A DNA stretch of 64,000 bases from Scilla litardierei (taxonomy: Eukaryota > Streptophyta > Magnoliopsida > Asparagales > Asparagaceae), in the NCBI GenBank assembly GCA_030789695.1, contig CM061132.1:148374597-148438596 (forward strand), read 5' to 3'. Below, piece after piece: positions 23,246-32,003 of the stretch. The notes under the pieces are model-generated. The model ran no database searches. It was given only the letters and a program-made list of their open reading frames with translations, and was not told the DNA's origin. Each line of letters starts with the position of its first letter. Within the stretch, counting starts at the first letter, position 1. Made by a program: the position numbers and the translations under genes.

Positions 23246-23475
23246 CCGTTACCGATAGCTTAATCCAGAGGACTCTCAGGCAGCAGTTCTCAGATTCGAC
23301 TGTCATCACGATAGCTCATAGGATAACATCTGTTCTTGACAGCGACATGGTCTTGCTCCTCGACGATGGTCAGTGACATTTTCGTTGTCTATGTACATCT
23401 TGATCATGGTTTGCGAGTTCTGATTCAAAACACGTGTTTCGCGTGTGCAGGGGTGATAGTGGAACATGACACACA
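23246..23475 (+). pseudogene. Captured ABCC transporter fragment, NBD2 second part
   Basis: The exon ending at 23368 reads TDSLIQRTLRQQFSDSTVI, then TIAHRITSVLDSDMVLLLDDG, the region after Walker B with the H-loop His of ABCC NBD2. A clean 82-base intron follows (23369-23450, GTCAGT...GTGCAG), and the next exon reads GVIVEHDT, which is the expected continuation. The gene fragment then fuses to amidohydrolase sequence near 23475. Preservation of the intron means the source was genomic DNA. Confidence 0.82.
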
Positions 23476-24040
23476 GGCTGATCACGGAGCAGCTGGACTC
23501 CATAGGGATTCCCTACCGCTTCCCCTACACCCTCACCGGCGGCGTCGCCTCCCTCGGCACCGGCCGCCCTCCCTTTGTCGCCATCCGTTCCGACATGGAC
23601 GCTCTCCCCATTCAGGTCCCCCGACCGCACCATCAATTCCATTAACCCATGTCTTGGATATTACCAAATCTGGTCAATTATGGTGTTAATTTGTTGTCGT
23701 CAGGAAGCGGTGGATTGGGAGCACAAAAAGCAAGGTCGCCGGAAAGATGCATGCTTGCGGCCACGATGCCCATGTCGCGATGCTCCTCGGCGCTACTAGA
23801 ATACTCAAGGCCAGAGAACATCATTTCAAGGTAATTTGACTGCTCATAACCATCCCCAATCTCGATGATCATCCTAAATGTGTCGAAAATCCTGGTAGAA
23901 GTAAGTACCCTGTTAGTGTCTAAATTAATGTCATCCTAATTTCTGCTTGCATACCCCAGGCTACTGTGAAGCTCCTGTTTCAGCCAGCGGAGGAATATGG
24001 CATAGGCGCTAAGAGAATGATCGAAGACGGCACACTGAAC
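23474..24040 (+). pseudogene. Captured ILR1-like IAA-amino acid hydrolase fragment
   Basis: Three exons of an M20-family amidohydrolase are recognisable. The first, ending 23615, reads LDSIGIPYRFPYTLTGG and PPFVAIRSDMDALPIQ. The second (23704-23830) carries the metal-binding motif [16 protein letters not shown] and ends AREHHFK. The third (23960-24040) reads ATVKLLFQPAEEYGIGAKRM with the conserved PAEE. Introns 23616-23703 and 23831-23959 have GT and AG ends. A 1-base insertion in an A-run at the start of exon 2 breaks the frame. Parent enzymes release free auxin from amino-acid conjugates in the ER lumen. The C-terminal half of the gene is missing. Confidence 0.85.
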
Positions 24041-24333
24041 GCTGTTAGAGAACAAGTCATCCTTGTTTGCAAAACTCGTGGCAGAGTATACATTAGGATC
24101 AAGCTCCCAGTTTTGACACCGAGAAACCATCCGAAGGTAGCCCTCAGCTAGAAACCATCTGCTCATGTGGAGAGTATTGTCCGATTCATTTCGCGTGACA
24201 ACAATACCTAGAATGCCAAACAATGATGCGTCAATAGCATGTCTAGCTACGACAACCTGCTGAGCATGTAAGCTGCGGCAACTTGCTTCATCGAAGTTGG
24301 ACTTGCTCGATTGGGGAGTCGTTGCTGTCATCT
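24041..24333 (-). pseudogene. Unidentified exon-like fragment on the minus strand
   Basis: On the minus strand a TATTTGCAG acceptor is followed by about 97 open codons beginning MTATTPQSSKSNFDEASC and including HAIDASLFGILGIVV and MSRWFLAEGYLRMVS. The amino-acid composition looks like a real globular protein. It abuts the amidohydrolase fragment at 24040 and is the only captured piece in reverse orientation. I do not recognise the family. Confidence 0.4.
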
Positions 24334-24763
24334 GCAAATAGGAAATCATTAGAATCTGTAATGGATATAACGGTTGGATGATGTGTGTTGTATGTAAACA
24401 ACCTGATTGTACTAAAATATTTAATCAACAGAAACTGGTCCCTTGAACATCACTGGGTGTGGCTTGAGATTGATCTAATAACATGTAATTATTTTCTTAG
24501 AAGGAAACTATCAAAAGACAGCTTGAAGCACTGATGACATTACTTAGAGTGCACATAAATATTTTTCTGTCGCATGAAAGCCCGTTATATGGACATACAT
24601 GATTGCATGTTTATCACATCCTTATCCGGTATACGTGAAGAGAAAGACTAAATGATACAACCATCAAGAGAAATACACCTGTTTTCGCTTATTCCAATCA
24701 TTACCAAAGACATCGCTTGTTTAGTATAAGCGCTATCTATGGTGGACCTTTAACAACGCTTAT

Positions 24764-27224
24764 TGTCAAGTCCCGTTTCACATTATACTTGGGAGCGAGG
24801 ATGCGAGCGGGTCGATATGGGCTGAAGCAGTGAAGCTTCAAAACAAAATAAACGTCTGTGAATAAAAGCATACGCAGGAACTTGCATGCATTTCAGAACA
24901 ACAGAAATAACTAAGAATTTAAAGCCAACATCCAGATAGAGTGCACAAAATTAATAAGGGCCCCAAGCTTGGCCTACAACAACATAGTTCTACAAAGGTG
25001 GGTACACACCCTACAGAAATGCCATAAATGAAATCCTAAGCAGCTAGTCCTACGCGGGGAGAACTTCTGGATCAGTGCACTCTTGGTCCAGTGGGTCAGT
25101 TCCCTCAATCAGTTTGTCCTCAATATGAACTGTCTCGTGTCCTGACATACATTCCAAACAACATAGAAATGTATGTCAACAAGGTCCTTGGCAAGCAATA
25201 ATATGATTAGGACCATTGGCAAGATTTTCGAAATAGTTTACATGGCAGTTAAGCATTTATAAATAAACGAACAATTGCAATTTTTAAGTAGTTCAAACTT
25301 AGATTACATTAGCATGACCGTTCTATTTCTAAGCAGTAAGAACATATTTCTATATTAGCATGGCAGTTCTACTATAAGTGAAAACATGACAGTTCTATTT
25401 AAGTGAAAGCAGAAACGATTCTACACATCGTACATTTTCGGCATATCATTTTCAAGATGTTCAAGAGTGTATTCAATTTAGTGCACTAAGTTTCACGTCG
25501 TTAGGCGGCAAGCACGTGAATCTACCTTCAAGTGCCCCCAAAGGTGACCCGTTTGTTTTCGACTAGTGCCCGCGAACCCAACCCAACCCACGTGTACTTT
25601 CTGGACCACGAGCCAGAATGAGCCAAACCGGCCATCAAAAGTTGTAATACTGGAACACGAGACAGACTAGCCAAACCGGCCTGCACGAATAGCCAAATCT
25701 TGGCATGCAATATCTATGATTAGCCAAACCGGCCCGCATGTTCTATGAGTAGCAATTGTTTCAAGAGGTTCATATATGTCCAGCAGTGTTGCATTTCATA
25801 TCGTTCAAGGCATTATCAGTTAAAATATCTTCACACACGCACACACATGTTTTTATCTCGCAATACACAAAAGTATGCAGTTTGAGGTCATATTAGAAGA
25901 AGCGGTATCTAAAACCAGTATAAAGTGCACATTGGCCTGTTTGGTGATTTTGGTATCCATGTGATCATATGAAAAGCGCTGGTGTTTGGGTTTCGAGGTT
26001 GTTGTAGTAAGCTAGGGATGTGGCAAAAATTTACAAAGATGTTGGTGCGCGAGAATCGGTACCCGATTCCAACGAAACCAGCATATACGTGTTCGTGACG
26101 AGACGTGGATCATCTGGTGGTCTCCGTTCGTCATTCTGATACGTATATCAAAAAGGCACTATTCATATCAATATACATAAACTTAAATAATATTATTGAA
26201 TATGTAATATATATAATACGATAGTGGTTAGGTTAGGTTTATATTACTTATTATATGATCTCATATGATCACAGGTTAGCAATATATTAAATAATATATT
26301 ACTTATATAATATAATGTTATATAAATAACACTCACTTCCATTATGATCACATGTTAGTAATATATTATATAATATATTACTTATATAATATAATGTCAT
26401 ATAAATAACACTCACTTCCATTATATCTCTCTGTGTTTCACAGTTTATAACAAAAGTTCACCTTCGTTCTGCCTTGCTCCTTGCTCACGCGCGCTGGGTT
26501 TGCTGCAGATGGGAGGCGACGGCGGATCTGGGCGGCAAAGTGGTGCGCAGGGCGGGGTTCTCAGGCGGGGAGGGGGCAGCGGTGCACACGGCCAGGCGGG
26601 GGCCAGACCGCATGTGGCATGCGCGGGCGGCTCCGGTGGCGAACAGCAGGTGGCGCGCGCGACGCTGTGGGGCAGCGGCTAGGAGGAGGGGTTGGAGGCA
26701 GTGGAGAGTGGGAAGGGGATGAGAAGTTTGAGCTTGGATTTGGAAAGGGGAGAAGAGGATATATTTGCTGTGAACTTTCTTCCTTTTCTTTTTTTTCTTT
26801 TTCCTTTGTATTCCTCTTTCCTGCGTGAGTGGAATTTAATAAGATTGAAATGTGAGTGAGAGGAGATGTTTGTGTTTGCTGCCAAATTGAAGAGGGGGAT
26901 GGAAACAAGGGGTGTGGGGTTTAATATGAATTTTGTAATGGATGTGTTGGTTGAGATCCGAAATAATCGGATCTTACCAACAATGTGCGGCCCACTAAGT
27001 AAGGTGAGGTTAGGTTAATTAAAATGGATAAATGTGTAAGATTAGGGTTAATAGTAATTAGTTAGAGATAAAAGTGACTAATTACGATATGGTGAGAATT
27101 CTAAAAGTAGAGGCATGTTCGCGGCGACGCGTAGAAAAATATACAGACGAAAAACACTCGGACGACTGAAATAAAATACAGCCACACAGGAAAACAAACA
27201 CACCTAGAAATACAACTTGTTACA
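24764..27224. mobile_element. Solo LTR, family A copy 2, inside the CACTA subterminal array
   Basis: The unit begins TGTCAAGTCCCG and ends AACTTGTTACA. The flanking 5-mers are CTTAT (24759-24763) and CTTGT (27225-27229). The host array repeats AACAACGCTTGTACTAAAGAAGCG elsewhere (near 27474), so the uninterrupted site must have been CTTGT and the left TSD copy has a G to A change. Its beginning resembles the solo LTR at 1412 (CATTATACTTGG, GCGAGGATGCGAGCGGGTC). A GC-rich block lies at 26470-26720. No coding domain. Confidence 0.8.
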
Positions 27225-27761
27225 CTTGTACTAAAGAAGCGCTGCCTATTGGGACATTTTACAGCGCTTGTACTAAATAAGCGCTGTCTAAGGTTCCAAT
27301 AGACAGCACTTGTTTAGTACAAGCGCTCTTTAAGGTGGACCTTTAACATCGCTTGTACTAAAGAAGTGCTGTCTATTGGGACCTTTGACAGCGCTTGTAC
27401 TAAACAAGCACTGTCTAAGGTCCCAATAGACAGCGCTTGTTTAGTACAAGCGCTGTCTATGGTGGACCTTTAACAACGCTTGTACTAAAGAAGCGTTGTC
27501 TATTGGGACCATAGACAACACTTGTACTAAACAAGCGCTGTCTAAGGTCACAATAGACAGCACTTGTTTAGTACAAACGCTGTCTATGTTGGACCTTTAA
27601 CAGCGCTTGTACTAAAGAAGCGCTGTCTATTGAGACCTTTAACAGCGCTTTTAAAGCGCTATTAAAACCAGCACCCCTTAAGCAGCAGCGAGATAGACAT
27701 CATATAGAAGCGATGTTAAAGACCTTATTTAAGCGGTGTTAAAGGTCCCTTTTAAGTAGTG
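27225..27761 (-). repeat. CACTA right subterminal array
   Basis: About ten copies of a unit close to CAGCGCTTGTACTAAAGAAG followed by CGCTGTCTATTGGGACC, alternating in orientation, so successive units can pair. The array starts at about 24700, is interrupted by the solo LTR and resumes here. It ends with the CACTA terminus at 27761. Confidence 0.7.
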
Positions 27762-27764
27762 TGT

Positions 27765-28194
27765 GTATGTGTAAGTATATAGCTTAGAATGTTAAAGCCA
27801 ATATGTAGAAGCTATACACAAAAAAATACTTGAAAAATGTTTTTAAAATACATTTATATATGTTATTGTTATGAATAGGGCCTTGAGACCTTTGGTATCA
27901 AGGACCCTTGGTATCCACCATAATTGTAAAGGACCTTTATATCCTTCTTGATCTATATATATGACGTATGGCCTTTGCCATAGACTTGATTCTCAACACG
28001 TTACCAGCACGACGATGCTCTGAAGATTTTTTCCGCGACGGTACAAGAGGGAGACGATGCACGGAAGCATGCGAAGCTCTGCCGGATCGTGATAGAAAAG
28101 TTTTCATTAGACTACGATGCAAATGCTTCGTAGGACACACACGGATCTAGAGGTATTTCTAGATTTGATCAAATTTTTTTCTCATGATCATGAC
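27765..28194. other. Spacer, possible old copia leader
   Basis: No gene seen. The words CTCAACACGTTACCAGCACGAC near 27993 resemble the sequence that follows the 5' LTR in some plant copia elements, but no LTR pair was established. The last five bases ATGAC are the TSD of the next element. Confidence 0.3.
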
Positions 28195-29160
28195 TGTTAC
28201 GCCTATTTGACCGAGACCCCAAAAGACACGAGCCCAGGAGCCCGACTACTGGTCGAAGTCCCACCTGCATCCTCAAGCCCATTCAACAAAGGCCCTGTAA
28301 GGGATCTTCTCGAATGTCGATCCGACCCGGCCCCGATAACTCGCTGGAAACTCACCCACTCCTGCGAAAACCGTTCCCCCGAACGCGCGACCACTAAATG
28401 GCGGTAATGGGGAGGTGTTGGAATGGCGAAGAGAGCGGCGACGAGGGGGCGGATTGATGGGGCACGATCGAGGGCGGGCGTGGGACGTGGGCCAGAGTCA
28501 ATCACGCAGGGAGCTCTACAAAAGGGCTCGGAGGACGACGAAGAAGAGGACCGCATCTGAGGTAACAAAACCTAAGGTACTCCATCAACGACCTCGTTCC
28601 CCCAATTCATCTCCTTCCTTCCGCGCTCGCGCCGAGAGACGCCGTTACGATCTCCTCACGAGTCGAACCGTCTCCGCCGGGCCTCCTTTCTCAGACCATT
28701 ATCTGACTTAGGCATCAGAGGGGATTTGGCCGGAACCAAGGTCCGGCCCCCTGACGAGCGTTCTCGTCTACGCAGGTAGACAGCTGATCAACGGGCCGAG
28801 GCTACCCCTCGCCCCTCTCCGACCACTCGACCGACTGGATAGTGAGGCTTCCCCCCACCGTCAGCCTGCCGAGGCCGAGCACGCCCAACCGAGGCCGAGC
28901 GTCTTAGTCGGGTCCGAGACTCCCCCTCGCCGCCCGTCGGCCGTGCATCTACCCGGGCGACTGAGGCTACCCCTCGTCCCCCTTCCAGCCGAGGCCGAGC
29001 ACGTCTATCCGAGGCCGAGCGTCTCAACCAGGGCCGAGGCTTCCCCTCGCCCCTTCTGCACCAATTCGAAGCCCCCCAAGGGACCCTAAGCGGGCCCCTT
29101 GACCACGTTGACCGGGTTCTCCACGGTCAACGCTTTGTAGTGAGAAAACACTCTGAAACA
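28195..29160 (+). repeat. 5' LTR of gag-only element
   Basis: 966 bp, TG...CA ends, same length as 34655-35620. The 3' third contains repeated CCGAGGCCGAGC words. A TATA-like CTACAAAAGGG lies near 28514. Confidence 0.92.
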
Positions 29161-29162
29161 TC

Positions 29163-29180
29163 TGGTGCCGTCTGTGGGAA
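29163..29180 (+). other. Primer-binding site of gag-only element
   Basis: TGGTGCCGTCTGTGGGAA, two bases after the LTR. Near-identical to the PBS of the Tat element at 19591-19608, which supports use of the same tRNA primer. Confidence 0.75.
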
Positions 29181-29215
29181 ACGAAAACTGTCCCACGAAG
29201 AAAACCACACCAACA

Positions 29216-30850
29216 ATGGCACGAGCCAGCAACGGAAGGAAGCGCATGCCCCCCATCCCGGAGGAGGGGAATGACGCATCGAATGGCAACCCCGAGGACA
29301 TGCCCGTCGGCGACCACCATGCCCTCTCAACCGAAGAGACCGGCGGCTCAGAACTGGCCACACAAGGACAACTCCGCGCCCTGGCTCAGGAGACCAACGC
29401 AAGCCTCCAGACGTTGGTCGCGACGGTGCAGCAACTCGTCGGCCCGGCGCCGCCCAACAGGGGCACGTTGGACGATGGCCATCGATGGACAGGGGATCCC
29501 CCGCACTTGCGGTCTGCCGTGGTCGACGACCACGGGGCCCAGAAACCGAACACGGAACGTCGGTTCACATTGTCCGGCTCTCGTCAGGCGAGGTCACGCG
29601 CCTCCTCACCCTATCGTGAAAGGAGCCGAAGAGAGACCGAGGGGACGGACGGCGAATCGAGGACGGCATCGTCTCGTCGATCACGATCATCCCGCCGCAG
29701 GAGAAGCGAACGACACCACTCGAGAGACCGATCACGGCGGAGCAGGAGCTCCCGCAGGAGGAGTCGGGAGCGTCGGGACAGCCCGACCCCCAGCGTGGCG
29801 AAGGCTGCGGAGCCAGCCCCGCTGGCGCCGGTGCTACCTCCACCCCCGATCGATCCAGAGGCAGGCGAGTACCGCATCCCCGGAGGCATCCACGGAGACC
29901 AGTGTCCCTTATCACGGAGAATAACTGACGCACGGGTCCCCTCTCGATTCAGGATCCCGGTGCTGGGAAAGTACGACGGAATAGGAGACCCGGCACACCA
30001 CGTGATGGACTACGAGGGGGACATGGCCTTCCAGGGAGCTGACGATGACCTGCTTTGCCGGGGCTTCTATTCTACTCTCAGGGGAGCGGCGAGGATCTGG
30101 TACCACAGCCTGCCCGGCCGCTCCATCGACAGTTTCGAACAACTTGTCCAGTTGTTCTGCAAACAGTTCATGGCGGGGAGGCTGATCAAACCTGGTGCTG
30201 AACATCTGTTCAACATAGTGCAAGGCCCGGCCGAGCCACTCCGACAGTTCATGCGCCGCTTCAATGCGAAAAGGCTGAACGTGAACAACCCACCCGACCT
30301 GGTGGTCCAGACAGCCCTTAAGAAAGGACTTCGCCACAGGGGCCTCAAGAAGTCCCTACACAACGACCCCTCGAAGGACCTCCCCGGGATCATGGCAAGG
30401 GCCGAACGCTTCATGCTGACCGAGGAGGCCTTGGCCGAGGATGCAGGAAAAGCCGCTCGAGGGACCAAGCGCGGCGACGACGGACGAGTTAGCCCCGAAG
30501 GGTACCGGACCGAGAAGAGGCAGAGGAACAGGCAGCGGGGAGAAAGCGCGAGGGACATCACCCCGAACGCCATTCTCGCCCAAGTACAGAAGGAGGAGCG
30601 AGCTGATCGCCCCCCACCGAAGGCTAAAAGAGGCGGGAAGAACAGGGAGAAGTACTGCAAGTACCACAAGGACGATGGTCATGACACAGAAGATTGCTGG
30701 CATTTGAAAAAGGACATTGAGAAGCTGATGAGCCGAGGGCACGCCAGGAATCAGGCCGACGAGCCGGCCCACGGAGAAGGGACCTCCACACAGCCAGACA
30801 AGGGAAAGAAGATCAACACCATCCAAGGCCCCCTCCGCATCATAGAGTGA
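29216..30850 (+). CDS. Gag of the non-autonomous Tat-type element, with RS-rich region
   Basis: Intact 544-residue frame. The first in-frame ATG (MARASNGRKR) is at 29216; the frame opens earlier only within the PBS, so this ATG is chosen. Residues about 123-190 are rich in Arg-Ser dipeptides (for example RRSRSSRRRRSER), resembling an RS domain. The conserved Gag core is at about 248-400 (VLGKYDGIGDPAHHVMDY, RIWYHSLPGRSIDSFEQL, RQFMRRFNAKRLNV). A Tat-type zinc knuckle CKYHKDDGHDTEDC lies near residue 490. The protein ends KKINTIQGPLRIIE; in autonomous relatives an INTI-G motif leads into protease, so pol was lost at that junction. The product would assemble particles and bind element RNA. Confidence 0.9.
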   Translation: MARASNGRKRMPPIPEEGNDASNGNPEDMPVGDHHALSTEETGGSELATQGQLRALAQETNASLQTLVATVQQLVGPAPPNRGTLDDGHRWTGDPPHLRSAVVDDHGAQKPNTERRFTLSGSRQARSRASSPYRERSRRETEGTDGESRTASSRRSRSSRRRRSERHHSRDRSRRSRSSRRRSRERRDSPTPSVAKAAEPAPLAPVLPPPPIDPEAGEYRIPGGIHGDQCPLSRRITDARVPSRFRIPVLGKYDGIGDPAHHVMDYEGDMAFQGADDDLLCRGFYSTLRGAARIWYHSLPGRSIDSFEQLVQLFCKQFMAGRLIKPGAEHLFNIVQGPAEPLRQFMRRFNAKRLNVNNPPDLVVQTALKKGLRHRGLKKSLHNDPSKDLPGIMARAERFMLTEEALAEDAGKAARGTKRGDDGRVSPEGYRTEKRQRNRQRGESARDITPNAILAQVQKEERADRPPPKAKRGGKNREKYCKYHKDDGHDTEDCWHLKKDIEKLMSRGHARNQADEPAHGEGTSTQPDKGKKINTIQGPLRIIE

Positions 30851-31083
30851 GCGGGCGACGTCTCTCCCCCCGGAAGCGGCCTAGTATGAGGGAGTTATCT
30901 AAGTTTACATCCCTCTATCTAGCTTCATTTCTTTTTTTCCATTTCCTCCAAATGTACCGGTCCGGCAGGACTCTTGAGAGTACAAATGCATCCCTTTTGT
31001 TATCTTCATTTAAAACCCCGATGGAGTTGACATGACACCAATAGCATGAAAGGTTGGGGACCGCCGCCTCACTGGAGGAGGAA

Positions 31084-31600
31084 GAGGAGCTTTGCCCTCG
31101 CCGACCGACTCCAGCGCCCATAAGTCTGGGGGCAATTCCCCCAGCAGGCACGGACGCCGACCGATCCTAAGCCGAGGAGCTTTGTCCTCGCCGACCGACT
31201 CCAGCGCTCATAAGTCTGGGGGAAATTCCCCCAGCAGGCGCAGACGCCGACCGGTCCTAAGCCGAGGAGCTTTGCCCTCGCCCACCGACTCCAGCGCCCA
31301 TAAGCCTGGGGGCAATTCCCCCAGCAGGCACAGACGCCGACCGGTCCTAAGCCGAGGAGCTTTGCCCTCGCCGACCAACTCCAGCGCTCATAAGTCTTGG
31401 GGCAATTCCCCCAGCAGGCACGGATGCCGACCGGTCCTAAGCCGAGGAGCTTTGCCCTCACCGACCGACACCAGCGCTCATAAGTCTGGGGGCGATTCCC
31501 CCAGCAGACACGGACGCCGACCGGTCCTAAGCCGAGGAGCTCCGCCCTCGCTGACCGACTCCTGCGCCCCTAAGTCTGGGGAGAATCCCCCCAGCCAACG
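31084..31600 (+). repeat. 90-bp tandem repeat, about 5.7 units
   Basis: The word GAGGAGCTTTG (or a one-base variant) recurs at 31084, 31174, 31264, 31354, 31444 and 31534, a strict 90-bp period. Each unit contains CTGGGGGCAATTCCCCCAG, a 7-bp-stem inverted repeat. Because 90 is divisible by three, both strands show repetitive open frames, which I do not treat as genes. Tandem repeats downstream of the coding region are a known feature of Tat-lineage elements. Confidence 0.92.
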
Positions 31601-32003
31601 CCAGCTTCGCCAAGAACAAGGCGACAACGCAAAGTACACAAAAAGTCCAAGTAAGTCGATTTCGTTTATAATAGCTAACCAGAGTACAAAAATGTGTCTT
31701 ATTTACAGGGGATCAAGGCGAAGGAAACACCCTACAAACAATCTACTCACGACGAATGACAGAGTTCTTCGCCTACAGAAGCTAGATCGACACCGACAGA
31801 GCAAAATTGGTTGACAAAAGACCCGAAGTAGGTAGCCCAAGCTAGCAGCCATGCAACCAGCAATTATTGGCCATGGAGCCGATAACGAAGCCGAAGGAGA
31901 TAGCGGGGGCCAGGGATCCATTTCAAGTAGACTGCCCCAAAGCGAAGCGGATGCTTAAAAATTTGAGGATAAGGCCGGGAGGGACGGCTTAGGGAGCCCG
32001 AGC

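Larger units (their letters stand above)
5014..27761. mobile_element. Pack-CACTA: CACTA-type transposon carrying host gene fragments
   Basis: The left end begins CACTACTACAAAAAAG and the right end, read on the minus strand, begins CACTACTTAAAAGGG. With one gap the two termini remain alignable for about 28 bases. A 3-bp direct repeat TGT flanks both ends (5011-5013 and 27762-27764), as expected for CACTA elements. Both ends carry subterminal AAGCGCTGTTAAAGGTC-type repeats, another CACTA hallmark. Removing the nested gypsy element, its 1-kb duplication and the solo LTR leaves about 7.6 kb. No TnpA or TnpD-like transposase is visible, so it is non-autonomous. The interior holds fragments of at least five unrelated host genes, several with introns, so capture was from genomic DNA. 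The alternative is two unrelated CACTA ends bracketing the region. Confidence 0.65.

Noticed and set aside
31069..31814. Repetitive 130- and 240-codon frames on both strands
   Set aside because: The 90-bp repeat period is divisible by three, so any open unit stays open. No domain and both strands equally open.
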